Positions 1 to 5,006 are shown, counted from the first letter of the stretch. The stretch is DNA of 7,726 nt from Azonexus sp. (GCA_030697085.1 JAUYQT010000649.1:1-7726); one strand, 5' to 3'. Made by a program: numbers and translations. The notes: generated by a model from the letters alone, not told the origin.

Positions 1-119
1 CATCTGTGTAGCGGCCTTTCGACAGGTGTGTTAGCGCTTGATTAGCCCAAGTATCGCGTCGGCGAGTACGGTTGGATCTTCGGCGCCGATGATGAGATGT
101 TGGCGGTTCAAAATAAAGC
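1..119. repeat. 119-bp direct repeat, copy 1 (displaced gene 3' end)
   Basis: This stretch is base-for-base identical to 1334-1452 (offset 1333). It contains the last 28 codons and the stop of a DsbA-family gene read on the minus strand, plus 30 bp beyond the stop. The identity ends at base 119. Its left end is the window edge, so the repeat may be longer than seen. In this copy the gene body is missing and cargo DNA follows directly, so this is the displaced end. Confidence 0.95.
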
Positions 120-123
120 AGAG
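31..123 (-). pseudogene. DsbA-family protein, displaced C-terminal stub (copy 1)
   Basis: Read on the minus strand, the stop is TAA (tta at 31-33). The 28 shared C-terminal residues begin FILNRQHL and end ILGLIKR. Upstream of base 119 the frame runs into unrelated sequence and meets a TAG at 124-126, so no start, CxxC motif or thioredoxin fold remains. It duplicates the end of the longer remnant at 1364-1618 and is very unlikely to be functional. Confidence 0.75.
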
Positions 124-134
124 CTAGAGGCTTG

Positions 135-299
135 ATGATGAAAAAGCGAAACCTGTTTGCGGAGATTGCCGAGGGCTTTGATGTCTTGGCTGACGAGCGC
201 ACCGGCAAGCAGACGCTGCGCATGCACAAGGTTGAGGTTCAGCCATTGACGGATGAACTGGTAGCACTGGCCTACACGGATTTGCAATCTGGTGACTAA
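135..299 (+). pseudogene. NadS/HigA-type antitoxin, 5' stub
   Basis: An AGAGG Shine-Dalgarno at 126-130 precedes tandem ATGs at 135 and 138. The product begins MMKKRNLFAEIAEGFDVL, the characteristic N-terminus of XRE-type antitoxins related to NadS/HigA (normally about 95-105 aa, from family knowledge). Resemblance continues through a DELVALA segment, matching the family's helix leading into the HTH. Near base 271 the frame enters the tRNA-Cys-like fragment and stops at 297-299 (54 codons). The whole DNA-binding HTH is missing, so it cannot act as a normal repressor or antitoxin. The partner toxin gene, usually upstream, is absent. It is probably a relic of an earlier toxin-antitoxin locus broken by the event that brought in the tRNA fragments. 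Confidence 0.65.
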
Positions 300-303
300 C
301 CAC
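269..303 (-). pseudogene. tRNA-Cys(GCA)-derived fragment
   Basis: On the minus strand this reads GTGGTTA (tRNA-Cys D-loop), a few altered bases, then GATTGCAAATCCGTGTA, the anticodon arm and variable region of bacterial tRNA-Cys, and then GGCC. The loop TTGCAAA is at 287-281 with anticodon GCA at 285-283. The 5' side of the anticodon stem has changed (CCAGA against TCCGT), so only 3 of 5 pairs remain. There is no acceptor stem or T arm, so it is not a functional tRNA. The family match is from recalled tRNA sequences, not a search. Confidence 0.7.
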
Positions 304-305
304 TT

Positions 306-322
306 TGTGGTCGCAAACCACA
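306..322 (-). other. anticodon-arm-like hairpin (TGC in loop)
   Basis: On the minus strand TGTGG-TTTGCGA-CCACA forms a perfect 5-bp stem with a 7-nt loop, the exact geometry of an anticodon arm. T is at loop position 2 (base 33 equivalent) and TGC (Ala) at the anticodon positions. The sequence itself is not a clear copy of a known tRNA arm, so this could be a plain hairpin. It is listed because it lies between the His-like and Cys-like fragments in the same orientation. Confidence 0.4.
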
Positions 323-330
323 GGGAGACG

Positions 331-363
331 GCAACCGGAATCATCATCCGGGACTCTACCAAC
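331..363 (-). pseudogene. tRNA-His-derived fragment with altered anticodon loop
   Basis: The minus strand begins GTTGGTAGAGTCC, the D-arm/anticodon-arm junction of tRNA-His, followed by CCGGA-TGATGAT-TCCGG and TTGCCGT. The stem is perfect (351-347 with 339-335). Bacterial tRNA-His normally has the loop TTGTGAT. Here two substitutions give TGATGAT, which changes GTG to ATG at the anticodon positions and removes the near-universal U33. The sequence departs from tRNA-His before the T arm, and no acceptor stem is present. It is a fragment, not a working tRNA. Confidence 0.7.
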
Positions 364-370
364 GGCCCCT

Positions 371-400
371 GACCCTCTGCTCCCAAAGCAGATGCGTTGC
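371..400 (-). pseudogene. tRNA-Pro(TGG)-derived fragment
   Basis: On the minus strand, 396-371 matches the end of the D arm, the whole anticodon arm and the variable region of betaproteobacterial tRNA-Pro(UGG) as I recall it. The arm is TCTGC-TTTGGGA-GCAGA (392-376) with anticodon TGG at 385-383, followed by GGGTC. The arm is intact in sequence and pairing. The 5' acceptor/D region, the T arm and the 3' acceptor are absent. About 26 matching bases cannot reasonably be chance. Confidence 0.75.
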
Positions 401-410
401 GAACGATAGG

Positions 411-430
411 TTATCAAAGTACCTTGATAA
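411..430. promoter_or_regulatory. palindromic operator of the higBA-like operon
   Basis: TTATCAA (411-417) and TTGATAA (424-430) form a perfect 7-bp inverted repeat separated by 6 bp. The right arm covers the -35 hexamer. This is the expected position for autorepression by the downstream HTH antitoxin or the toxin-antitoxin complex. The palindrome and overlap are visible; binding is inferred. Confidence 0.65.
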
Positions 431-451
431 ATATCTAAGTTAATATATAAT
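424..451 (+). promoter_or_regulatory. sigma-70 promoter of the toxin-antitoxin operon
   Basis: TTGATA (424-429) and a consensus TATAAT (446-451) are separated by 16 bp in AT-rich DNA. The predicted transcription start, 6-7 bp beyond the -10, falls at about 457-458, the A of the toxin ATG. The transcript would therefore be leaderless or nearly so, and no Shine-Dalgarno precedes the toxin. Confidence 0.75.
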
Positions 452-458
452 CGGACAA
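430..458 (-). promoter_or_regulatory. possible divergent promoter toward the tRNA-fragment cluster
   Basis: On the minus strand TTGTCC (458-453) and GATATT (435-430) lie 17 bp apart, each matching 4 of 6 consensus bases. Transcription would start near 423 and run through the operator into the tRNA-derived fragments. Such matches arise readily in AT-rich DNA, so this is weak. Confidence 0.25.
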
Positions 459-778
459 TGAAAGAACTTTTCTTTGAGGGTGATAGTCTGGATGATCTTG
501 CCAATTTTCCGCTTGAGGCTCGGCGTGCTGCTGGCTTTGATTTGTGGCAAGTGCAGTGCGGTCTAATGCCTTCAGACTGGAAACCGATGTTGACTGTAGG
601 GCAGGGCGCTTACGAAATCCGCATCAAGATACAAGGTGAGTGGCGGATTATCTATGTGGCGAAGTTTGCCGATGGTGTACATGTACTTCATGCCTTCCAG
701 AAGAAAACGAAACAGACGCGGAAAGAGGATATTGATCTAGCCGGGAAGCGCTACCGGGATTTAGGAGTTAGACGATGA
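458..778 (+). CDS. HigB/RelE-like toxin (phage Gp49-like family)
   Basis: A 106-aa protein of the RelE/HigB-like Gp49 family, whose characterised relatives are ribosome-dependent mRNA endonucleases. It has the family layout: a charged N-terminus with an FPLEARRAAGFDL helix (residues 17-29), a DWKPM segment (40-44), the strand EIRIK (53-57), WRIIYVAKFADGVHVLHAFQKKT (62-84) and a final helix ending in KRYRDL. Basic and aromatic residues of the usual active face (R55, R63, K69, F80, K82, K83) are present. The ATG at 458 gives the normal family N-terminus although no Shine-Dalgarno precedes it; the promoter suggests leaderless translation. Its stop overlaps the antitoxin start (ATGA). Toxin-first order is typical of higBA. 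The family call is firm; the cleavage activity is inferred. Confidence 0.88.
   Translation: MKELFFEGDSLDDLANFPLEARRAAGFDLWQVQCGLMPSDWKPMLTVGQGAYEIRIKIQGEWRIIYVAKFADGVHVLHAFQKKTKQTRKEDIDLAGKRYRDLGVRR
763..767 (+). promoter_or_regulatory. strong Shine-Dalgarno of the antitoxin, inside the toxin gene
   Basis: AGGAG lies 7 nt before the antitoxin ATG at 775. With a leaderless toxin start upstream, this would favour antitoxin synthesis over toxin from the same message. Confidence 0.6.
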
Positions 779-1065
779 ACAACGAAATCACTCAATCTAC
801 GCCATCAAGCGGCAATGTCTTTATCGACCTTGGCTTTCCTCCAGAAGAAGCAGCGTTGATGGCTATGCGCTCTGAGTTGATGGCTAGTTTGCGGCTACGT
901 ATCGCTGAAAACAACTGGACTCAGGCACAGGCTGCGGATGTGTTGCGCATCGGTCAGTCGCGCGTTTCGGATCTGGTGCGCGGTAAGTGGGATAAATTCA
1001 GTCTTGATATGTTAGTGACCCTGGCAACAAGAGCAGGTAAGCGTTGCTCGCTGGTTGTTGCTTAA
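775..1065 (+). CDS. XRE-family HigA-like antitoxin
   Basis: A 96-aa protein with one XRE-type helix-turn-helix at about residues 49-71 (TQAQAADVLRIGQSRVSDLV: TQAQAA helix, turn, recognition helix). It is followed by a GKWDKFSLDMLVTLATRAG segment typical of small HigA-like antitoxins. The preceding N-terminal part (residues 1-35, with FIDLGFPPEEAALM) is the usual toxin-contact region in this group. It should neutralise the toxin encoded immediately upstream and repress the shared promoter, probably through the 411-430 palindrome. The start overlaps the toxin stop by 4 bp (ATGA), indicating translational coupling. Length is normal and no damage is visible. Confidence 0.9.
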   Translation: MNNEITQSTPSSGNVFIDLGFPPEEAALMAMRSELMASLRLRIAENNWTQAQAADVLRIGQSRVSDLVRGKWDKFSLDMLVTLATRAGKRCSLVVA

Positions 1066-1243
1066 GCAGTGAAATATGAATTGGTCCAGTTGAATAAATT
1101 GCTATCCATGTTGCGAAATGTTGTCTAGCGGCATGATTTTGAGTAGCCCAGTGAGTAGCTTGAAAGCTTGAGCAATAATGAAATCATTGCAGCACAACGT
1201 GTAGCGGTTAGCTGCTGTACTACCAGTATGTAAAGTATTGGTT

Positions 1244-1272
1244 TCTTATGTATCTTTGCAAGATGCATAAGA
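1244..1272. other. long near-perfect hairpin
   Basis: TCTTATGTATCTT (1244-1256) pairs with AAGATGCATAAGA (1260-1272) over 13 bp with one G-T wobble and a TGC loop. It is not followed by a T tract, so it is not itself a terminator. It could protect the 3' end of the upstream message or be a protein- or recombinase-binding palindrome. Confidence 0.6.
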
Positions 1273-1278
1273 CCCTTG

Positions 1279-1308
1279 AAGGCCCGGTAAATCCGGGCTT
1301 TTCTTTTG
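1279..1308 (+). terminator. Rho-independent terminator of the toxin-antitoxin operon
   Basis: The arms GCCCGG (1282-1287) and CCGGGC (1293-1298) enclose the loop TAAAT. G1281-T1299 and two A-T pairs extend the stem, and TTTTCTTTT follows. It is a good intrinsic terminator on the plus strand, at the end of the cargo block. Confidence 0.85.
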
Positions 1309-1310
1309 AT

Positions 1311-1330
1311 GTGCTGTGCTGTGCTGTGCT
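1311..1330. repeat. (GTGCT)4 pentanucleotide tandem repeat
   Basis: Four exact GTGCT units lie between the terminator and the second 119-bp repeat, which begins at 1334. The position at the cargo/repeat junction suggests a slippage or recombination scar. The unit number could vary between strains. Confidence 0.85.
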
Positions 1331-1333
1331 GCG

Positions 1334-1452
1334 CATCTGTGTAGCGGCCTTTCGACAGGTGTGTTAGCGCTTGATTAGCCCAAGTATCGCGTCGGCGAGT
1401 ACGGTTGGATCTTCGGCGCCGATGATGAGATGTTGGCGGTTCAAAATAAAGC
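1334..1452. repeat. 119-bp direct repeat, copy 2 (attached to gene body)
   Basis: Identical to 1-119. Beyond 1452 the DsbA-family reading frame continues on the minus strand, so this copy is joined to the gene body while copy 1 is not. Together the copies bracket a 1214-bp cargo (repeat period 1333 bp). Confidence 0.95.
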
Positions 1453-1618
1453 TGGGCACCATGCGGATACCTATTTCGCGAATCAGGTGTTCGTCTTCTT
1501 TTATGCTGTCGCTGTCTTTATCCGAACGAAGGTAGGCCTCCACTTCATTCAGTGGATTGCCAGGCGTTTGAGCAGCATTGACTGAGGCGTTCTGTTGAAA
1601 GCCGCCAAGCCAGAAAAG
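1364..1618 (-). pseudogene. DsbA-family (FrnE-like) thioredoxin-fold protein, C-terminal remnant
   Basis: On the minus strand an open frame of 84 sense codons ends at TAA (1364-1366). The last ~60 residues (NPLNEVEAYLRSD, then IREIGIRMVPSFILNRQHLIIGAEDP and ILGLIKR) match the C-terminal part of DsbA-family oxidoreductases of the FrnE / 2-hydroxychromene-2-carboxylate isomerase type. The IGIRMVPSFILN stretch is the cis-proline strand, with VP in the expected place. The frame is blocked upstream by TGA (1619-1621), 30 bp from the smpB stop. No start, CxxC motif or helical insertion remains, and the first ~20 residues are not recognisable. It is a 5'-truncated gene; family members are usually about 200-230 aa. 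Confidence 0.75.
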
Positions 1619-1648
1619 TCAGGCAATCCTCGTGATTTCGGGAGGTTT

Positions 1649-2098
1649 TTAGCGCTGATGGTCTTTCATGGCGCGCGCTGCTTCCCGCTTGCCCGATTTT
1701 TCCTGCTCATCCTGACGCTTGTCGTATTGTTTTTTACCCTTGGCCAGGCCGATTTCGAGTTTGATCCGGCCGCGCACGTAGTGCAGGTCGATCGGCACCA
1801 GGGCATAGCCTGAGCGCTCGACTTTGCCGATCAGCTTCATGATCTCTTTGCTATGCAGCAGTAGTTTTCGAGTGCGGATGGGATCGTGCTGGTTATGCGT
1901 TGATGCCATCGCCAATGGGGAAATATGCATGCCAATCAGGAACAACTCGCCATTTTTGATGATGACGTAGGATTCCTTGATGTTCATCCGGCCGGCGCGA
2001 ATCGCCTTGACTTCCCAGCCTTCAAGAACAATACCGGCCTCATACTTCTCTTCAACGAAGTAGTCGTGAAAGGCTTTTTTGTTGACCGTGATGCTCAT
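1649..2098 (-). CDS. smpB: SsrA-binding protein SmpB
   Basis: A 149-aa SmpB, the partner of tmRNA in trans-translation. It binds the tRNA-like domain of tmRNA, fills the decoding centre of stalled ribosomes and allows tagging of the incomplete protein. Diagnostic features are [21 protein letters not shown] near the N-terminus, [10 protein letters not shown] (28-37), the [15 protein letters not shown] segment, [39 protein letters not shown], and the basic C-terminal tail (REAARAMK) that enters the mRNA channel. Length is normal for proteobacteria. It diverges from ratA across a 57-bp gap, a widely conserved neighbourhood. No tmRNA gene lies in the window. Confidence 0.98.
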   Translation of the reverse strand: MSITVNKKAFHDYFVEEKYEAGIVLEGWEVKAIRAGRMNIKESYVIIKNGELFLIGMHISPLAMASTHNQHDPIRTRKLLLHSKEIMKLIGKVERSGYALVPIDLHYVRGRIKLEIGLAKGKKQYDKRQDEQEKSGKREAARAMKDHQR

Positions 2099-2155
2099 GC
2101 CGCTACTGATCCATTAAAATTATCATTTTACAGGATACAGGAACGCTGCTGCCGT
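2099..2155. promoter_or_regulatory. divergent smpB / ratA intergenic region
   Basis: This 57-bp gap must carry the smpB promoter and probably that of ratA-ratB. It has an AT-rich centre with a small inverted repeat, AAAAT-TATC-ATTTT (2116-2129). Candidate -10 elements exist on both strands (TATCAT at 2121 plus; GATAAT and TAAAAT on minus), but none has a convincing -35 at the right distance, so no exact promoter is claimed. Confidence 0.35.
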
Positions 2156-2599
2156 ATGGCTCTGGTTGAAAAAACAGTACTGATCGAGCAATCCGCTGAA
2201 CGCATGTTCGAACTGGTGGATCGTTGCGAGGATTATCCGGCCTTTTTGCCCTGGTGTAGCAATACCGAGCTCAAGTTCCGCGACCCACTTAAAACTGTGG
2301 CAACGCTGCACATCAATTATCACGCGGTCAAATCCTGCTTCACGACGGAAAATCTCAAGGAGTATCCGCAACTGATGAAAATCCGTTTGGTTGATGGCCC
2401 GTTTCGCCGGCTGGAAGGTTCGTGGCACTTTAAAGCACTGGCTGAGAATGCCTGCAAAATCGAATTTCAGTTGCATTACGAATTTTCCAGCAAACTATTT
2501 GAAAAGGTCATTGGCCCGGTTTTTAATCACATTGCAAACTCTTTCGTCGATGCCTTTGTGCATCGCGCGACACAAGTTTATGGAGCCAGTCATGGCTGA
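2156..2599 (+). CDS. ratA: RatA family START/Coq10-like protein
   Basis: A 147-aa member of the polyketide cyclase/START superfamily known as RatA (YfjG/PasT). Conserved features are the N-terminal VEKTVLIEQSAERMFELV, the signature DRCEDYPAFLPWC (22-34), DGPFRRLEGSWHF around residue 80, and a C-terminal helix with FNHIANSFVDAFVHRA. The E. coli homologue was described as a toxin blocking 70S assembly, but the family is close to Coq10 lipid-binding proteins and the toxin role is disputed. I would not call it a toxin here. The frame is open far upstream across the smpB gene; the ATG at 2156 is chosen because the family N-terminus starts there. It overlaps the next gene by 8 bp. Confidence 0.93.
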   Translation: MALVEKTVLIEQSAERMFELVDRCEDYPAFLPWCSNTELKFRDPLKTVATLHINYHAVKSCFTTENLKEYPQLMKIRLVDGPFRRLEGSWHFKALAENACKIEFQLHYEFSSKLFEKVIGPVFNHIANSFVDAFVHRATQVYGASHG

Positions 2600-2918
2600 A
2601 ATGGTCAATATAGAAGTGTGCTATGCCTTGCCGGAAAAGCAGGAGCTGGTTCGTGTCCGGTTAGCGCAGGGGGCGACGTTGGTACAGGCCCTTGATGCCT
2701 CGGGTTTGCTCCAGAAGTACCCGGAAATTGATTTGAAAAAAAACAAGTTTGGCGTTTTTGCCAAGCTGTCCAAGCCGGACAGTATTTTGCGTGATCGTGA
2801 CCGGGTAGAAATTTACCGGCCATTGATTGCCGACCCAAAGGAGGTTCGTAAGCAACGGGCGGCCGAGGGGAAGGTTATGAAAAAAGGCGCCGGGGATACT
2901 GATGCCATCGAGGCTTGA
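2592..2918 (+). CDS. RnfH family ubiquitin-fold protein (RatB)
   Basis: A 108-aa protein of the RnfH/RatB family (beta-grasp, ubiquitin-like fold). Recognisable parts are VNIEVCYALPEKQELVRVRL, EGATL-like AQGATLVQALDASGLL, the KNKFGVFAKLSKPD segment and the family signature RDRDRVEIYRPLIADPKEVRKQRA; a lysine- and acid-rich tail follows. The molecular function is not established. Genes of this family sit beside ratA in many proteobacteria, and in some beside rnf electron-transport genes, none of which are seen here. The ATG lies inside ratA (8-bp overlap) with GGAG at 2582-2585, so the two are almost certainly cotranscribed and translationally coupled. Confidence 0.92.
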   Translation: MAEMVNIEVCYALPEKQELVRVRLAQGATLVQALDASGLLQKYPEIDLKKNKFGVFAKLSKPDSILRDRDRVEIYRPLIADPKEVRKQRAAEGKVMKKGAGDTDAIEA

Positions 2919-2933
2919 ACGAAGGCTGTTGAT

Positions 2934-3413
2934 CTAATTGCAGGTTTCCGCCATGAAGCGACGGGCGCGTTCCATTTCCTGACTACGTAGGCTGGTATCC
3001 ATTATTTTCCGTTCGCCTTTTTCGTCAAGGATGGCCATCGGTTGATCAGACTCCAGCGTGGCAAGGTTGCGGCGGGCGCGATCGCAGTTTTCACGCTTTT
3101 CAGCACTGGCTGTTTGTTCCTTGGCCTCCTTTTCTGCTTTTTCCTTAGCTTCCTGCTGGCGTTTTTTGAATTCCAGATTTTTTTCCACAGTAGTTTTCGG
3201 TGCCTCAATCTGTTTTTCTGCCAATGTTTCGCCGTCAACTGGCTGTGCTTGCATGCTGCCGATTGCGCGGGGTGCCGGGGTTGTCCGAGGTGGTGCGGTA
3301 TCGGAAATTACGGTTCGGCCAGTGCTATCTTTCCACTGATAAGTTTGTGCATGGGCTGAAACGACTGCTGCGGTCGACGCGATTACAAGGGCAAAAATGA
3401 GGTCCGGTTTCAT
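2934..3413 (-). CDS. DUF4124-domain exported protein
   Basis: A 159-aa protein with a signal peptide (MKPDLIFALVIASTAAVVSA, probable cleavage AHA/Q at 22-23). A DUF4124 domain follows, beginning TYQWKDSTGRTVISDTAPP, with the aromatic-rich YQWKD and the DTAPP turn typical of the family. Residues ~60-115 are a strongly charged, Lys/Glu/Ala-rich segment likely to be helical or coiled coil (KKRQQEAKEKAEKEAKEQ). The C-terminus carries two cysteines (C109 and C158) that could form a disulfide in the periplasm. DUF4124 proteins are common in Beta- and Gammaproteobacteria and their function is unknown. The gene converges on ratB (15-bp gap) and diverges from guaB (62-bp gap). This is likely a periplasmic protein; no enzymatic role can be assigned. 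Confidence 0.85.
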   Translation of the reverse strand: MKPDLIFALVIASTAAVVSAHAQTYQWKDSTGRTVISDTAPPRTTPAPRAIGSMQAQPVDGETLAEKQIEAPKTTVEKNLEFKKRQQEAKEKAEKEAKEQTASAEKRENCDRARRNLATLESDQPMAILDEKGERKIMDTSLRSQEMERARRFMAETCN

Positions 3414-3441
3414 GGTCGTCAGGGTTTCCGTAGGTTTTCTG

Positions 3442-3447
3442 TATAAT
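3442..3447 (+). promoter_or_regulatory. -10 element of the guaB promoter
   Basis: A consensus TATAAT lies 28 bp before the guaB ATG. No good -35 is visible 16-18 bp upstream (sequence near TCAGGG), so an activator or strong -10 dependence may apply. In E. coli the gua promoter is controlled by PurR, DnaA and growth rate; no PurR-like operator is recognisable here. Confidence 0.6.
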
Positions 3448-3475
3448 ACGATTTTGAGACCTTGGATTAAAGGCC

Positions 3476-4939
3476 ATGCGAATTTTGCAAAAAGCCCTGA
3501 CGTTTGATGACGTCCTACTTGTCCCCGCCCACTCCCAGATTCTTCCGCGCGACGCCAGCTTGGCGACCCGGCTGACTCGCAACATTACCCTGAACATGCC
3601 GCTGCTTTCCGCCGCCATGGATACCGTGACTGAAGGTCGTCTCGCCATCGCGCTGGCTCAGGAAGGTGGCATCGGTATCATCCACAAAAACCTTTCACCC
3701 AAGGCGCAGGCGGCCGAAGTCGCCAAGGTCAAGCGCTTTGAGTCTGGCATTCTGCGTGATCCGATCACCGTATCGCCAATGATGACGGTGCGTGATGTTA
3801 TTGAAATTACTCGCCAGCATCGCATTTCCGGCCTGCCGGTGATCGATAAGGCCGGCAAGGTCGTCGGCATTGTCACCAACCGCGACCTGCGCTTTGAAAC
3901 CAACCTCGACCAGCCGGTCAAGTTGATCATGACGCCGCGCAAGCGCCTGGTGACGGTGAATGAAGAGGCCAGCGTCGAGGATGCGCAGGAGTTGATCCGC
4001 AAACACCGCCTTGAGCGCGTGCTGGTCATCGACAGTGAATATCATCTGCGCGGCCTGATCACCGTCAAGGATATTCTCAAATCCACCGAACACCCGCTGG
4101 CCAACAAGGACAGTTCCGGTCATCTGCGGGCCGGCGCTGCCGTCGGCACTGGTGCCGGTACCGAAGAGCGCGTTGAGTTGCTGGCTGAGGCCGGCATTGA
4201 CGTGATCATCGTTGATACGGCGCACGGTCACTCGCAGGGCGTGCTTGATCGCGTTAAATGGATCAAGAAAAATTTCCCGCAGATTGAAGTCATCGGCGGC
4301 AACATCGCGACAGCCAGTGCAGCTCTCGCCTTGGTTGATCATGGTGCGGACGCAGTCAAGGTTGGCATCGGCCCCGGCTCTATCTGCACGACGCGTATCG
4401 TCGCCGGTGTCGGCGTGCCGCAGATCACCGCCATCCAGAATGTCTCGGAAGCCCTCAAGGGTTCAGGCGTGCCGATGATCGCCGACGGCGGCATCCGCTA
4501 TTCCGGCGATATCGCCAAGGCGATTGCAGCCGGCGCCGATACCGTGATGCTTGGTGGTTTGTTCGCCGGTACCGAAGAAGCGCCGGGCGAGGTTGAACTG
4601 TTCCAGGGCCGCTCCTACAAGTCCTACCGTGGCATGGGCTCATTGGGCGCCATGCAGGCGGGGTCTTCGGATCGTTATTTCCAGGACGCAACGGCCAATG
4701 TCGACAAATTCGTGCCGGAAGGCATCGAAGGCCGCGTGCCTTACAAGGGCTCGGTGCTGGCGGTGATTCATCAGTTGATGGGCGGTCTGCGCTCCTCGAT
4801 GGGCTATCTCGGCTGCGCGACGATTGCCCAGATGCACGATGAAGCCTGTTTCGTCGAGATCACCTCGGCCGGTATCCGCGAATCTCACGTTCACGACGTG
4901 CAGATCACCAAGGAAGCGCCGAATTACCACGTCGAATGA
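3476..4939 (+). CDS. guaB: inosine-5'-monophosphate dehydrogenase
   Basis: A 487-aa IMP dehydrogenase that oxidises IMP to XMP with NAD+, the committed step toward GMP. The TIM barrel begins [13 protein letters not shown] (8-20). A pair of CBS domains is inserted at about 93-205 ([20 protein letters not shown]; second unit [20 protein letters not shown]), which in the family sense ATP/GTP. The barrel resumes with VDTAHGHS (247-253), the GGNIATA strand, the phosphate/catalytic loop [11 protein letters not shown] with nucleophile Cys304, DGGIRYSGD (337-345), and the flap with the RY pair at 400-401 (SSDRYFQ). All key residues are present and length is normal. AAAGG lies just before the ATG. guaA follows 122 bp downstream. 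Confidence 0.98.
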   Translation: MRILQKALTFDDVLLVPAHSQILPRDASLATRLTRNITLNMPLLSAAMDTVTEGRLAIALAQEGGIGIIHKNLSPKAQAAEVAKVKRFESGILRDPITVSPMMTVRDVIEITRQHRISGLPVIDKAGKVVGIVTNRDLRFETNLDQPVKLIMTPRKRLVTVNEEASVEDAQELIRKHRLERVLVIDSEYHLRGLITVKDILKSTEHPLANKDSSGHLRAGAAVGTGAGTEERVELLAEAGIDVIIVDTAHGHSQGVLDRVKWIKKNFPQIEVIGGNIATASAALALVDHGADAVKVGIGPGSICTTRIVAGVGVPQITAIQNVSEALKGSGVPMIADGGIRYSGDIAKAIAAGADTVMLGGLFAGTEEAPGEVELFQGRSYKSYRGMGSLGAMQAGSSDRYFQDATANVDKFVPEGIEGRVPYKGSVLAVIHQLMGGLRSSMGYLGCATIAQMHDEACFVEITSAGIRESHVHDVQITKEAPNYHVE

Positions 4940-5006
4940 TCGATAGCCGTCGCCTGCTTCCTGTTTTGATGGATAAAATTGGGTGCCCGCAAGTTTGATC
5001 GCTGAC

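Larger units (their letters stand above)
1157..1308 (+). ncRNA. candidate structured RNA or 3' UTR downstream of the antitoxin gene
   Basis: No gene is seen between 1066 and 1333, but 1189-1301 can fold into consecutive hairpins. GCAGC/GCTGC pair across 1189-1215. ACCAGTA/TATTGGT pair with a 7-nt loop at 1222-1242 (one G-T pair). A 13-bp stem with a 3-nt loop spans 1244-1272 (one G-T pair). The terminator hairpin lies at 1279-1301. No promoter was identified, so it may be only the structured 3' end of the toxin-antitoxin message. A free small RNA is speculative. Confidence 0.35.

Noticed and set aside
108..386. Minus-strand frame of 92 codons as a gene
   Set aside because: It runs through the tRNA-derived fragments and the antitoxin stub in antisense and resembles no protein family.
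269..400. Functional tRNA genes
   Set aside because: No acceptor stems, T arms or CCA ends can be built around any of the fragments, and the His-like loop lacks U33.
120..1333. Integron gene cassette carrying the toxin-antitoxin pair
   Set aside because: No attC site could be built: candidate GTTRRRY/RYYYAAC pairs near the cargo ends do not match, and the boundary is a long gene-end repeat instead.
1925..2155. Upstream extension of the ratA frame (77 extra residues)
   Set aside because: It overlaps smpB antisense and carries no family similarity. RatA proteins begin at the MALVEKT position.
2156..2918. ratA-ratB as a toxin-antitoxin system
   Set aside because: The database name survives, but both genes are conserved chromosomal housekeeping genes beside smpB, and the ratA product resembles Coq10-type lipid-binding proteins.
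3695..4342. Minus-strand open frame (215 codons) opposite guaB
   Set aside because: Antisense shadow of guaB with no family resemblance or ribosome binding site.
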